Below are positions 40,799-49,733 of a DNA stretch of 64,000 nt, piece after piece (positions within the stretch are counted from its first letter, which is position 1; each line of letters opens with the position of its first letter). The stretch covers positions 3,849,501 through 3,913,500 of the forward strand of contig NZ_JAPEMB010000001.1 of assembly GCF_026343125.1 (NCBI RefSeq), given 5' to 3'. This DNA comes from Streptomyces sp. NBC_00094. Its GTDB lineage: Bacteria > Actinomycetota > Actinomycetes > Streptomycetales > Streptomycetaceae. The translations under genes were made by a program, and so were the position numbers. A model generated the notes under the pieces. It made no database searches. It had not been told where the DNA came from and saw only the letters and a program-made list of their open reading frames with translations.

Positions 40799-41398
40799 CT
40801 ACCGCGGTGCCGTGTCGTCCGCCGGGAACGCCGGGCCGTGGCCGGGGACGATCACGTCCGCGGCGGCGAGCACCCGGAGCCGGGAGTCCCGCAGGACCGC
40901 GTGGTCCGGGGCGACCGGGTCGTCGACCGGGCCGTTGGGACGCCACCAGAGATCGCCCACGAAGGCGACGACGCCCGACTCCGTGCCGGCGAGCAGCGTG
41001 ATGTCCTCGCGGCTGTGCCCCGGCGTCCGGATCAGGCGGAGCGACGGCGTGAGTTCGTGGCCCTCGGCGTCCCGGTCCGTCCACTGGTCGTTCTCGTAGA
41101 TCGCCTTGTGGTCGTGGACGCGCGCGTGGCCGAAGAGGCCCACGTTCATGGTGTTGTCCGGGTGGTGGTGGCTGAGCACCACGTCGGTGATGTCGTCCGG
41201 GCCGAGGCCCAGTTCGGCCAGCGGGCCGAGGATCCGGTCACGGCCGGCCACCATGCCCGGGTCGACGATCACATGCCGGTCGCCGTCGTGCACGTACGAG
41301 ACGGTGGCGGCGACCCCAGGGCCGGTCGAGAGGGTGTAGCCGGTGGTCAGGATCGTGTAGCCGGCGGTGCGGGTGCGCGGTGCGTCGTCGTTGTCCAT
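40799..41398 (-). CDS. metallo-beta-lactamase-fold hydrolase with altered metal motif
   Basis: The protein has 199 aa, ATG at 41398. MBL fold with VIVDPGMVAGR, the metal motif H77-x-H79-x-D81-N82 (SHHHPDN; canonical HxHxDH has His last), LRLIRTPGHSREDITLLAG with the third metal His, and VIVPGHGPAF. The Asn replaces one zinc-2 ligand. It resembles N-acyl-homoserine-lactonase/glyoxalase-type small MBLs by length. It is divergent from an AraC regulator. Confidence 0.85.
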   Translation of the reverse strand: MDNDDAPRTRTAGYTILTTGYTLSTGPGVAATVSYVHDGDRHVIVDPGMVAGRDRILGPLAELGLGPDDITDVVLSHHHPDNTMNVGLFGHARVHDHKAIYENDQWTDRDAEGHELTPSLRLIRTPGHSREDITLLAGTESGVVAFVGDLWWRPNGPVDDPVAPDHAVLRDSRLRVLAAADVIVPGHGPAFPADDTAPR

Positions 41399-41534
41399 GC
41401 CCCAAGTCTTCGCTTTCGCCTGCCCGCCCACGAGTGGCCGCACTGCCACCGATCGCGTGAATCGTGCCATCGCGCCCTCTCCGATCGCGTGCATCGCGCC
41501 GGGTCCCACCGGCGCTCCGTGCCACACTCCTCCC

Positions 41535-42542
41535 GTGCCGCCCTTCGTGACCGTCGCCGCCTACGCCCCGCACGGAGTCGGCATGCTCGGCGCCGGCATC
41601 GTCTCCGAGGTGTTCGACGCCCGCGGCCAGGGCCTGCCTCTCTTCGACTTCGCCCTCTGCACCGACCGGCCCGGCCGGGTCCGAACCGACGTCGGACTGC
41701 CCCTCGTCGTCGAGCACGGCCTCGACCGGCTGGCCTCCGCCGACCTCGTCATCGCCCTGCCCTGGGCCGACTTCCGTACGTCCCCGGCGCCCGCCGTACT
41801 CGACGCGCTGACCGCCGCCCACGGGCGCGGCGCCCTGGTCGCGGCGCACTGCGTCGGCGCGTTCGCGCTCGCCGCCGCCGGACTGCTCGACGGGCGCCGC
41901 GCCACCACCCACTGGCGGTTCGCCGGGCTCCTGGCCGAACGCCACCCGGACGTCACCGTCGACCCCGACGCCCTGTACGTCGACGAGGGCAGCATCGCCA
42001 CCGGTGCGGGCGCCGCCGCCGGCTTCGACCTGTGCCTGCACCTCCTGCGGCGCGAGTACGGCGCCACCACGGCCAACGCCATCGCCCGGGACCTGGTGCT
42101 CCCCTCCCACCGGGACGGCGGGCAGGCCCAGTACCTGGCCACCCCCGTACCCGAGGACAGCCAGGACGAGCGGCTGGCCGAGGTCCTCGCCTGGGCCCGG
42201 GAGCATCTGGACGAGCCGCTGCCCGTCGCCGAGTTGGCGCGCCGGGCGCTGATGAGCCGGCGCTCCTTCGCCCGCCGCTTCGCCGCCTCGACCGGTACCA
42301 CCCCGCACGCCTGGCTGCTCGGGCTGCGCCTCAGCCGCGCCGAGGAACTCCTGGAGACGACGGACCTCCCGGTCGAGGAGATCGCCCGCGCGGTCGGCTT
42401 CGGCAGCGCGGCCGTCCTCCGCGCCCGCTTCGTCCGCCGCCGGGGCGTGCCGCCCCGCTCCTACCGCCGCTCCTTCACCCGTCTCGACGGGCCCGAAGCC
42501 CGCCCGAGGGACGACACGCCGAAGAAGCCGGACGCCCCCTAG
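41535..42542 (+). CDS. AraC-family regulator with DJ-1/PfpI-like domain (GlxA type)
   Basis: The protein has 335 aa, GTG start. Residues 1-195 are a glutamine-amidotransferase-like (DJ-1/PfpI) sensor with Cys in AAHCVGAFALAAAGLLDGR; residues 220-325 form the AraC HTH (EPLPVAELARRALMSRRSFA, RRFAASTGTTPHAWLLGLRL, VEEIARAVGFGSAAVLRARF). It probably controls the divergent hydrolase gene across 136 bp. The frame stays open upstream, but the extra part looks non-coding. Confidence 0.9.
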   Translation: MPPFVTVAAYAPHGVGMLGAGIVSEVFDARGQGLPLFDFALCTDRPGRVRTDVGLPLVVEHGLDRLASADLVIALPWADFRTSPAPAVLDALTAAHGRGALVAAHCVGAFALAAAGLLDGRRATTHWRFAGLLAERHPDVTVDPDALYVDEGSIATGAGAAAGFDLCLHLLRREYGATTANAIARDLVLPSHRDGGQAQYLATPVPEDSQDERLAEVLAWAREHLDEPLPVAELARRALMSRRSFARRFAASTGTTPHAWLLGLRLSRAEELLETTDLPVEEIARAVGFGSAAVLRARFVRRRGVPPRSYRRSFTRLDGPEARPRDDTPKKPDAP

Positions 42543-42620
42543 CCCGTACGGGTTCCTCCGGTTGCCGAGCCCCACGGCCCGATCGAGCCTGGGGTGATCG
42601 TGTGACCGACGGGAGCACCC

Positions 42621-44123
42621 ATGAGCAGCCTCGACACCCCGGCCGAAGTGCCCAGACCCCGTGCGGCGGTGGCGAAGCCCGCCGCGCCCACCACCATGAC
42701 CTGGGTGACACTCGCCCTGATGACGACCGCCTCGGTGGCGAGCCTGCGAGCCGCGCCCACCATGGCCATCTACGGCCTGGCCTGCGTCTTCCTCTACCTC
42801 GTCCCAGCCGTCGTGTTCCTGCTGCCGACGGCGCTGGTCTCCGCCGAGCTGGCCTCCGGCTGGAACGGCGGCGTCTACCGCTGGGTCTCCGAGGGGCTGT
42901 CCAAGCCGCTCGGATTCCTCGCGGTCTGGTGCCAGTTCGCGATGACGATCTTCTACTACCCGAGCCTGCTGGCCTTCGTGGCCTCCACGATCGCGTACGT
43001 CATCGACCCATCCCTGGCCTCCAACGGCGTCTACACCGCGATCGTCATCATGGTCCTGTACTGGACCGGCGTCTGGGTCTCCTCACGCGGGACGAAGGCC
43101 CTCGCCGGACTGTCCAGTTGGGGCCTGATCATCGGCACGCTCGTACCCGGCACGATCCTCGTCGTCCTCGGCATGGTCTTCCTGGGCCAGGGCAACCCGT
43201 CGGCCGCCCCCATGAACGCCGACCATCTGCTGCCGCAGTGGACGGGACTCGCCAGCCTCGTCCTGATCGTCAACAACTTCCTCTCGTACTCCGGCATGGA
43301 GATGAACGCGGTCCACGTCTCCTCGCTGAAGAACCCGGGGAAGGAGTACCCGAAGTCGATGTTCCTGGCCGTGTGCCTGGTGCTGCTGATCTTCATCCTG
43401 CCCGCGCTCGCGATCAGCTGGGTCGTCCCCGCGGACCAGCTCAGCCTCACCGCCGGTGTCATGCAGGCCTTCGACGCCTTCTTCTCGTACTTCAACATCG
43501 GCTGGATGACCCCGATCGCCGCCGTCATGCTGATCTCCGCGTCCCTGGCCGGCATGCTCACCTGGCTCGCCGGGCCGTCCAAGGGCCTCCTGGAGATCTC
43601 CCGCCACGAGGGCTACCTGCCGCCGTTCCTGCAGCAGCTCAACAAGTTCGGCGTCCAGCAGAACATCCTGGTCACCCAGGGCGTCGTGACCTCGATCATC
43701 GCCCTGATGTACGCGCTCATCCCCAACGTGTCGAGCGTCTACTGGATCTTCTCCACCATCACCACGCAGGTCTATCTCATCGTCTACCTGCTGATGTTCG
43801 CCGCCGCGATGCGGCTGCGGAAGACCCAGCCCGACCATCCGCGCGGCTACCGGGCACCCGCCCTCGGACTGATCTGCACGGTCGGCCTGCTCGCCTCGCT
43901 CGCGGCTCTCGCCATCGGCTTCGTACCGCCGTCCCAGTTCGGCGGCGGCAGCGTCTGGGCGTACGCCCTCTTCATCGCCAGCGGCCTGCTCGTCCTCGGG
44001 TTCCTCGTCCCCTGGGCCTTCCTGAAGTTCCGCAAGCCGAGCTGGCGTACCGCCGCCGCGGATTCCGACCCGTCCGGCTCGTCCGGCCCGTCCGGCCCGT
44101 CGACCGAGGGAGACCGGTCATGA
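42621..44123 (+). CDS. APC-family permease, glutamate/GABA antiporter-like
   Basis: The protein has 500 aa, about 12 membrane helices. TM1 region MTWVTLALMTTASVASLRAA, the unwound GGVYRWVSEGLSKPLG segment, WCQFAMTIFYYPSLLAFV, LSYSGMEMNAVHVSSLKNPG and SLAGMLTWLAGPSKGLLEIS are APC/GadC features. It should exchange amino acids across the membrane. The C-terminal tail (GSSGPSGPS) is low complexity. It overlaps the next gene by ATGA. Confidence 0.88.
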   Translation: MSSLDTPAEVPRPRAAVAKPAAPTTMTWVTLALMTTASVASLRAAPTMAIYGLACVFLYLVPAVVFLLPTALVSAELASGWNGGVYRWVSEGLSKPLGFLAVWCQFAMTIFYYPSLLAFVASTIAYVIDPSLASNGVYTAIVIMVLYWTGVWVSSRGTKALAGLSSWGLIIGTLVPGTILVVLGMVFLGQGNPSAAPMNADHLLPQWTGLASLVLIVNNFLSYSGMEMNAVHVSSLKNPGKEYPKSMFLAVCLVLLIFILPALAISWVVPADQLSLTAGVMQAFDAFFSYFNIGWMTPIAAVMLISASLAGMLTWLAGPSKGLLEISRHEGYLPPFLQQLNKFGVQQNILVTQGVVTSIIALMYALIPNVSSVYWIFSTITTQVYLIVYLLMFAAAMRLRKTQPDHPRGYRAPALGLICTVGLLASLAALAIGFVPPSQFGGGSVWAYALFIASGLLVLGFLVPWAFLKFRKPSWRTAAADSDPSGSSGPSGPSTEGDRS

Positions 44124-44557
44124 GCCCCACCCGTTTCGCCTCCGAACACAAGTGGGTCTACTGGGGCGCGATCGTGCTCCTCGTCGGCCTCATGGTCACC
44201 GGCCTCATCCAGTACGCGGCCGTACGGACGAACAACCAGACGCAGTCCAAGGCCAACGAGCTCCAGGAGGAGCTGGTGAAGGCCGGCTACCCCTCCCCCG
44301 ACACCGACACGATCGAGCGACTGCTCGGCACGGACGGCGGCCAGGTCTGCGAGGAGCCGGGCAACGCCCTGAAGACCGCGCTCTGGAAGATCCAGCAGTC
44401 CAACGGCGCCACCGGCCCCGGCATGCGGCCCGTCATCTCCGACTCCAAGGCCGTCGAGGCCGAGCGGATCGTGCTGCAGGTCTACTGCCCGGACCAGCTC
44501 GACGAATTCGACGAGGCCCTGGACGACCTGAAGACGGACGACACCGTACGGCGCTGA
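44120..44557 (+). CDS. membrane-anchored hypothetical protein
   Basis: The protein has 145 aa, coupled to the permease. One N-terminal helix (WVYWGAIVLLVGLMVTGLIQ) then an extracytoplasmic domain of about 110 residues with two cysteines (DGGQVCEEPG, LQVYCPDQLD). Likely an accessory of the permease, inferred from coupling alone. No known family. Confidence 0.75.
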   Translation: MSPTRFASEHKWVYWGAIVLLVGLMVTGLIQYAAVRTNNQTQSKANELQEELVKAGYPSPDTDTIERLLGTDGGQVCEEPGNALKTALWKIQQSNGATGPGMRPVISDSKAVEAERIVLQVYCPDQLDEFDEALDDLKTDDTVRR

Positions 44558-44593
44558 CACGCCCGCTCGTCCCGCAGCAGCAGCACGAACAAG

Positions 44594-44631
44594 CACGATG
44601 AGGGGGCCTCCGCGGAGGCCCCCTCATCGTG
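44594..44631. terminator. 38-bp perfect palindrome terminator
   Basis: CACGATGAGGGGGCCTCCG is followed directly by its complement. It lies 37 bp past the permease operon. Confidence 0.92.
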
Positions 44632-44723
44632 TGGGTCTGGTGGGTCTGGCAGGTGAGTCTGGTGGCTGGCAGGTCTGTCTGGTGGGTCTGGTGGGTCTGG
44701 TGGGTCTGGTGGGTCTAGTGGGT
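44632..44723. repeat. 9-bp tandem repeat (GGTCTGGTG)
   Basis: About eight to ten copies of GGTCTGGTG with some variants (GGTCTAGTG at the end) fill the spacer up to the stop codon of the converging gene. Confidence 0.85.
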
Positions 44724-46073
44724 CTAGTGGGCCGTGTGGCCCTCGTCGATCTCGTGCGGCTCGGGTGGCTTGTTGTGGGGCTCGTGCGTCTCGCCCGTCT
44801 CTTCCGCCAGGAAGGCCAGCACCGCGAGCGCGAAGAGCAGACCGAGGGCGATGCCCACGATGACCCAGCCCGTGGGGTGCGGCCAGAAGACGCAGGCCAG
44901 GGCGGCCGCCGCGACGAGGATCCAGGTGATCCAGGTGCGGTACCGGCGGACGAACGGCCCCACCGGCCCCGTACGCATCCCCGCGCGGTCCGCGGTGGCG
45001 CGGGTCGCGGAGATGCCCGAGTCCCAGAGGCCCCGGACCAGGGTCGCCGGGCGGCTCGGTCCCGAGAGCCAGGCGGCGAGGGCGATCAGCACGCCGAGGG
45101 TCACGAAGACCCGTACCGAGGTCCGGAGGTAGCGGACCAGCGTGTCGTAGACGGCCCCGGCGGCGGCCGGGGAGACCCCGGACGGCAGGGCGTTGAGATA
45201 GACCGTACGGAAGACGGTGAGGGCGACACCGAGGAACAGGGCCGCCACCGCGATGCCGAGGGTCCCGGCGATCAGGCTCCGGCGCCTGTGGGCGGCCAGC
45301 AGGACACCACCGGCGACCAGCAGCACCGAGATCACCGGCAGCCACACGCCCATCACCTGGAGCAGGGAGAAGCCGGTCTTCACCTTGCCGATGTCGTCGG
45401 CCTTGAGCACCGTGAAGTCGGTGTGGACCTCGGGGATGTTCCCCGCGACCGTCAGGCCCGCGTCGACGAGACGTTCCTTCACCCGGTCGATCACGGGCGC
45501 CAGGTCGATCGTCACGGTGTCCGTGTTGATCTGCACGGCGCCGTCGTCGCTGCCGGTCAGGGCACGGTCGAGGGAGGTGTGGATCGCCCGGTTGGCGTCG
45601 GTCCAGATCGTCTGGAAGGCCGGGGAGGCCACGACGTCCTGTGCCCGGTCGTGGACGAAGCTGCTGACCGCGCCCTCCAGGGAGTTCCCCAGCTTGCCGA
45701 GGGCCTTCTCCAGGAGCGGCCGCTGCTCCGGCGCCACGCCCTCCAGGAGGGAGGTCAGGTCGATGTGCTCCATGACGGCGCCGGTCACCCGGGTCGCGAC
45801 GGCGTCCTGGACGGCCGGGTCGGCGGCGAGCGGGGTCACCGTCTCCACGTACCGGTCGGTGTCGCCGACGATGTCCGAGGTCCAGGAGGCGATGATGCCG
45901 AGCGGCGTCAGGATGCATCCGATGACGATGAGCAGGGCGGCGCAGAACGAGCGGAGGCGGTGACGGGGTGGCCTGGGCACCTCCGCACTCGCCTCCAGGG
46001 CGGCGATCCGGGCCCGGAGCACCGCCAGATCGTCACCGCCCGCATCCATGTCCCTGGCGTCCTTGGCGTCCAC
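44724..46073 (-). CDS. integral membrane protein
   Basis: The protein has 449 aa, GTG start after AGGAGAGGG. Cytoplasmic N-terminus, one helix (LRSFCAALLIVIGCILTPLG), a large extracytoplasmic region (60-240), then four or five helices (GVWLPVISVLLVAGGVLLA, LIAGTLGIAVAALFLGVAL, VFVTLGVLIALAAWLSGPS, WILVAAAALACVFW, VIVGIALGLLFALAVLAFL) and a His/Glu tail. The family is known from streptomycetes without a function. The C-terminal His-rich tail (HEPHNKPPEPHEIDEGHTAH) could bind metal. Confidence 0.8.
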   Translation of the reverse strand: MDAKDARDMDAGGDDLAVLRARIAALEASAEVPRPPRHRLRSFCAALLIVIGCILTPLGIIASWTSDIVGDTDRYVETVTPLAADPAVQDAVATRVTGAVMEHIDLTSLLEGVAPEQRPLLEKALGKLGNSLEGAVSSFVHDRAQDVVASPAFQTIWTDANRAIHTSLDRALTGSDDGAVQINTDTVTIDLAPVIDRVKERLVDAGLTVAGNIPEVHTDFTVLKADDIGKVKTGFSLLQVMGVWLPVISVLLVAGGVLLAAHRRRSLIAGTLGIAVAALFLGVALTVFRTVYLNALPSGVSPAAAGAVYDTLVRYLRTSVRVFVTLGVLIALAAWLSGPSRPATLVRGLWDSGISATRATADRAGMRTGPVGPFVRRYRTWITWILVAAAALACVFWPHPTGWVIVGIALGLLFALAVLAFLAEETGETHEPHNKPPEPHEIDEGHTAH

Positions 46074-46198
46074 GGCACCCTCTCCTCACGATGAGATCGC
46101 ACAGACAGACAAGTCGGGGCAATTCTCCGTGGGGCGGATGGCTTTGTCGCGCGGAGCGGGGTCTACGAAGCACGGCGTACGGAGCACGGTCCACGAAG

Positions 46199-46239
46199 CG
46201 CGGAGCGCGGCGTCCCGGGGAGGGGCGCCGCGCTCCGCG
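46199..46239 (-). terminator. 14-bp hairpin terminator of cbtBA
   Basis: CGCGGAGCGCGGCG (46199-46212) pairs with 46226-46239, just past the cbtA stop. Confidence 0.85.
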
Positions 46240-46254
46240 TCTCGTACGGGTGCC

Positions 46255-47058
46255 TCAGGCCGGGACCGGCTCCGCGGTGGCGGCGCGGGGCGCGGCCGGG
46301 GCGAGGAGCCGCTGGGCCAGGTGTCCGAAGGCGATCGCGAACACCGCCCACAGGATCGCCTGGATCCCGAGGGTGGCCAGGCGGAACTCCCACAGCACGG
46401 CGGCCGGGAAGCCGGCCTGCACGGCGTCGTCGTTGCCCGGCAGGAACGCGCAGGCCACCGCGACGGCGGCGACGAAGCCCGCCCCGGCGACGAGGGTCGC
46501 GTTCCAGTTCCCCAGGCGCGGCGCGAGCCGGCGGCCCGCGACGACGGCGGCGACGCCGAGCAGCACGCTCAGCAGGATCATCAGGAAGAAGAGCGTGGTG
46601 CGCTGCCCGATGGTGTCCGGGTTGCCGACGGCCGGCGGGGTCGCCGGGTACTTCAGGAACGGGACGAGGTAGACGGTCGTGAACGCGGCGGCCGCGACGA
46701 GCGCGGCGGTCGCCTTCGGGGAGAACCGGCCGACTCGTCCCAGGACGAAGGCGAACGCGAGGGAGGCGATGCCGCCGAGCGCGACGCCGTAGACGAGGAC
46801 GCCGGTGGCCAGGCCCGCCGTGGACTGGACGTCCCGGCTGACGAGCTCCTCCTCTTCCTCCGCCGCGGCAGCCTCGTGCCCGGTCCCGTGGCCCGCGTGC
46901 TCGGCCTGTGCGGCGGCCTCCTCGACGGCGATCGAGGCGTCGACGGACGGTTCACCGACGACGTACGCGACGGCGAAGGCGAACAGTCCGGCGATCAGGC
47001 CCGCGAGCATGCCGCGGACCAGCAGTCTCCTCACAGTGGAGGACGACGTGTCGTACAT
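46255..47058 (-). CDS. cbtA: cobalt transporter subunit CbtA
   Basis: The protein has 267 aa, ATG after GAGGAGC. About six helices; the first (LLVRGMLAGLIAGLFAFAVA) is followed by a His/Glu-rich loop (EHAGHGTGHEAAAAEEEEE) that may bind Co2+. Others: GLATGVLVYGVALGGIASL, TAALVAAAAFTTVYLVPFL, LFFLMILLSVLLGVAAVVAG, TLVAGAGFVAAVAVACAFL, GIQAILWAVFAIAFGHL. CbtA with CbtB forms a predicted B12-regulated cobalt uptake system. It lies 23 bp behind cbtB. Confidence 0.93.
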   Translation of the reverse strand: MYDTSSSTVRRLLVRGMLAGLIAGLFAFAVAYVVGEPSVDASIAVEEAAAQAEHAGHGTGHEAAAAEEEEELVSRDVQSTAGLATGVLVYGVALGGIASLAFAFVLGRVGRFSPKATAALVAAAAFTTVYLVPFLKYPATPPAVGNPDTIGQRTTLFFLMILLSVLLGVAAVVAGRRLAPRLGNWNATLVAGAGFVAAVAVACAFLPGNDDAVQAGFPAAVLWEFRLATLGIQAILWAVFAIAFGHLAQRLLAPAAPRAATAEPVPA

Positions 47059-47081
47059 GTGCGTGAGCTCCTCTACCGCGG

Positions 47082-47309
47082 TCAGTGGCAGGGGAAGCCG
47101 AGCAGGTGACGACCGTCGTGCACCCACTCGTGCACGTCACTGCCCGCGAAGACGGAGAGGGCGCCCTGCTCGGCGCCGACGAAGTAGAGCGCGACCAGCG
47201 CCAGCAGCCCGGCGAACAGCGCCCAGGGCAGCACGGTGCGGACCGGCAGGGAAACCGGCAGCGCGACAGGGGTGGTGGGGATGGCAGACGGGGCGACGGC
47301 CTCGGCCAT
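47082..47309 (-). CDS. cbtB: cobalt transporter subunit CbtB
   Basis: The protein has 75 aa, one membrane helix (VLPWALFAGLLALVALYFVG) and the CbtB signature C-terminus with His residues (HEWVHDGRHLLGFPCH) for metal binding. ATG after GAGGAGG. It is the first gene after the cobalamin riboswitch. Confidence 0.93.
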   Translation of the reverse strand: MAEAVAPSAIPTTPVALPVSLPVRTVLPWALFAGLLALVALYFVGAEQGALSVFAGSDVHEWVHDGRHLLGFPCH

Positions 47310-47353
47310 GGCGGAACCTCCTCGGGAACTCGCGTCCCATTACGGTGGTGCGC

Positions 47354-47458
47354 GACGACGGTCGTCGGGTCTGACTCGCCGGGTCCCGGGGATGCCGGGG
47401 TGGCTCACAGTGGCGCGACCGTGCCGGTTTTGCACCGGACTTCCGTCTCGCCGTCGTC
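47354..47458 (-). promoter_or_regulatory. cobalamin riboswitch upstream of cbtBA
   Basis: On the minus strand: GGAAGTCCGGTGCAAAACCG, CGGTCGCGCCACTGTGAGCC. The latter holds the B12-box GCCACTG (47402-47414 region). A closing stem CCGTCGTC (47451-47458)/GACGACGG (47354-47361) bounds it. Cobalamin binding should lower cbtBA expression. Confidence 0.92.
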
Positions 47459-47551
47459 GGTTGTGGAATTGTCGCCGTGACCGTACCGCGCGGACCGCGC
47501 CGCGGGAAGAGCGCATGGGCGGCCGACCGAACACTGAGGGATGAATCACCC

Positions 47552-48148
47552 GTGAACACGCCTGCACCGGAACGGACTCCGGAACGGACCGTACGGCTCG
47601 TCCTGGTCGCCCCCGCCGTGAACGCGGCCCTGCTCGAAGGCCGCTTCGACGACGACTCCCCGGTGAAGCCGGGGGAGTCGGAGCCGGGGCGGACCGAGCC
47701 CGTGCGCCTCGGACGGACGGCCCGGGTGTTCGTCTCGCCGTCCGTCCGCTGCCGGAGCACGGCCGGACTCCTCGGCCTGCCGGAGGCCGAGGACGTGGCG
47801 GCCCTCGCGGGCTGCGCGATGGGCCGGTGGCGTGGGCGACGGCTGGACGAACTCGCCACCGAGGAGCCGGAGTCGGTGGCCGCCTGGCTCGCCGACCCGG
47901 ACGCCGTCCCGCACGGCGGCGAGGCCCTGCGGTCCCTGTGGGACCGGGTCGCCGGCTGGGTGGACGCCCTGGAACCGGGCACCGTCTGGGCCGTCGCCGA
48001 GCCGGACGTGATCCGGGCGGCCGTCGCGCACGCCCTCGGCGCGCCCGGGGCGGCCTTCTGGCGGCTCGACGTGCGCCCCCTGTCGCGCGTCGCCCTCTCG
48101 GGCCGCTCCGGCCGCTGGAACGTCGTCATCGGGTCCCGGCTCGACTGA
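47552..48148 (+). CDS. histidine-phosphatase-superfamily-like protein
   Basis: The protein has 198 aa, GTG start. It resembles a histidine phosphatase: VRLVLVAPAVNAALLEGRF in place of the RHG strand, FVSPSVRCRSTAGLLGL (the LxxSPxxRxxxTA motif), LAGCAMGRWRGRRLDEL, then a C-terminal part with TVWAVAEPDVIRAAVAHALG where AHGG/SHGG is usual. The catalytic RHG motif is lost (LVAPA), so classical phosphatase chemistry is unlikely. It is divergent from cbtB; relatives of this kind often accompany CbtAB or CobC-type steps. Confidence 0.7.
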   Translation: MNTPAPERTPERTVRLVLVAPAVNAALLEGRFDDDSPVKPGESEPGRTEPVRLGRTARVFVSPSVRCRSTAGLLGLPEAEDVAALAGCAMGRWRGRRLDELATEEPESVAAWLADPDAVPHGGEALRSLWDRVAGWVDALEPGTVWAVAEPDVIRAAVAHALGAPGAAFWRLDVRPLSRVALSGRSGRWNVVIGSRLD

Positions 48149-48180
48149 GAGGGCCGCCGGGCCCGCACGCGCCTACGCCG

Positions 48181-48300
48181 GCTCGCACGGACCCGTCAGG
48201 CTCGCACGGACTACGTCAGCTCGTACGGACTACGTCAGCTCGTACGGACCACGTCAGGCTCGTACGGACCACGTCAGGCTCGTACGGACTACGTCAGGCT
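48181..48300. repeat. ~20-bp tandem repeat
   Basis: Six imperfect copies of GCTCGTACGGACTACGTCAG fill the convergent 3' spacer, and the last covers the stop codon of the next gene. Confidence 0.88.
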
Positions 48301-48645
48301 CGTACGCGCCAGCTCCAGGAACTCCGTCTCCGTCAGGCCCAGTTCGCGGGCCTCCGCCGCCGCCTCGCGCAGCCGGGAGACCAGCCGGGCGCGGTCGGGG
48401 GCGGCGACGCCGGGGACGATGACGGCGCCGCGGCCCCGGCGGAGTTCGATGAGGCCCTCCTCGCGGAGCCGCTGATAGCCGCGGAGGACGGTGTGGACGT
48501 TGACGCCGAGGGAGTCGGCGAGCTCCCGGGCGGCCGGAAGGCGTTCGCCGGGCTCGGCGGAGCCGTCGGCGAGCGCCCCGCGGACGCAGGCGGCGATCTG
48601 GTCGCCGAGGGGGAGGGAGGAGGCCGGGTCGACGCGGAAGAGCAC
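48289..48645 (-). CDS. GntR-family regulator (YtrA-like, short)
   Basis: The protein has 118 aa, GTG start. Winged-helix: LPLGDQIAACVRGALADGSA, PGERLPAARELADSLGVNVH, TVLRGYQRLREEGLIELRRG, then a short helical tail without a ligand domain. It is encoded two bases after the DUF1648 gene, a pairing usual for YtrA-type regulators controlling their membrane partner. Confidence 0.9.
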   Translation of the reverse strand: MLFRVDPASSLPLGDQIAACVRGALADGSAEPGERLPAARELADSLGVNVHTVLRGYQRLREEGLIELRRGRGAVIVPGVAAPDRARLVSRLREAAAEARELGLTETEFLELARTSLT

Positions 48646-48647
48646 GG

Positions 48648-49601
48648 TCAGACCTTCCCATGCCGCTCGGCCAGCGCGTTCAGGAGGGCGGCGGCGGTCC
48701 GCGCGTCGGGCACGGTCACCGCGAACTCGCGCCCGCTGTCCCGCCGTACGACGAGGGCCTCGCCGGAGCGCAGCACCACGCCCGTCCGGTGGGCCCGGAC
48801 CCGGTAGCCCCAGCCGCCGAAGTCGGCGACGGCGTCGATCTCGCGGACGCTCGCGCCCGCGACCCCGTCGAGCGGGACCCGGACGCGGGGGCGGGGCACG
48901 AGGGCGGAGCGGACGGTGAGGCCGTGCCGGTCGACGGTGACCCTGACCCGGGCGAGGGCGAGCCCCGGCACCCCGATGACGAGGCCGAGCAGGCCGAGGA
49001 GGGCGCCGGGCCAGGGGGCGAGGAGCAGGACGACCGGGGCGGCGACGAGGGCGAGCACCGCGAGGGCCGTCAGCGTCCGGGAGCCGGTGTCGCGGGACCA
49101 GCCGGCGGCCTCCCCCGCGCCGAGCGGGAGCCGCGGGTCGTCGGCGGGGTCGGGGCGGGCCGCCGGCGCCTCCGCGGGGACGAGCGAGGTGAGCACCCAG
49201 CCGGCGGCGCCGGACACGGCCGCCGCCGCCAGGGCCACGCCGAGGTCCATGCCGGGCGAGAAGACCTGTACCTCGAACTCGTCGACGCGGTTGGCACGGA
49301 GGAGCTGGACCAGGAGCCCGCCGGCGAAGCCCGCGGTGGCCCAGGCCGCCCACAGGAAGCCGCGGCGGACGAAGGCGGTCCAGCCGGCCGCGAGGCCGAG
49401 GAGCAGGCCCGTACTGATGAGGGCGTAGGCCGTGGCGCCGGTCCAGCCGTCGGGCTGTCCGCCGTCCCCGAGCGAGAAGTGGGTGGCGAGCTCGTCGGGC
49501 AGCTCGTCGCGCCAGCGGGCGAAGAGCAGCAGGTGGACGGCGAGGGCGAGGACGAAGGGGAGCGCGGCGAGCGCGCGGAGACGAGGCGTGGCACGGTTCA
49601 T
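48648..49601 (-). CDS. DUF1648 membrane protein
   Basis: The protein has 317 aa. DUF1648 at the N-terminus (RWRDELPDELATHFSLGDGG, QPDGWTG) with helices LAALPFVLALAVHLLLF and ALISTGLLLGLAAGWTAFV, four or more helices in all, then a C-terminal soluble beta domain of PH-like type (VTVDRHGLTVRSALVPRPRV, VRVPLDGVAGASVREIDA). Role unknown; regulated presumably by the following GntR. Confidence 0.82.
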   Translation of the reverse strand: MNRATPRLRALAALPFVLALAVHLLLFARWRDELPDELATHFSLGDGGQPDGWTGATAYALISTGLLLGLAAGWTAFVRRGFLWAAWATAGFAGGLLVQLLRANRVDEFEVQVFSPGMDLGVALAAAAVSGAAGWVLTSLVPAEAPAARPDPADDPRLPLGAGEAAGWSRDTGSRTLTALAVLALVAAPVVLLLAPWPGALLGLLGLVIGVPGLALARVRVTVDRHGLTVRSALVPRPRVRVPLDGVAGASVREIDAVADFGGWGYRVRAHRTGVVLRSGEALVVRRDSGREFAVTVPDARTAAALLNALAERHGKV

Positions 49602-49697
49602 GAAAACCTCCTTGTTCGCACTCTACTAGAACAATGAGCTTTGTCATCAGGAGTGTGGCCGGGCTGTCGTCGAGATGCGAGCGCCACGCACCGGTTG

Positions 49698-49710
49698 TTG
49701 ACTAGGTCAA
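49698..49710. promoter_or_regulatory. TTGAC-TAG-GTCAA palindrome before the subtilase gene
   Basis: Five-base arms around three bases, 24 bp before the start codon. The TTGACT half could also be a -35. Operator candidate only. Confidence 0.35.
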
Positions 49711-49733
49711 ACGCATACATATGGGGAGACTTC

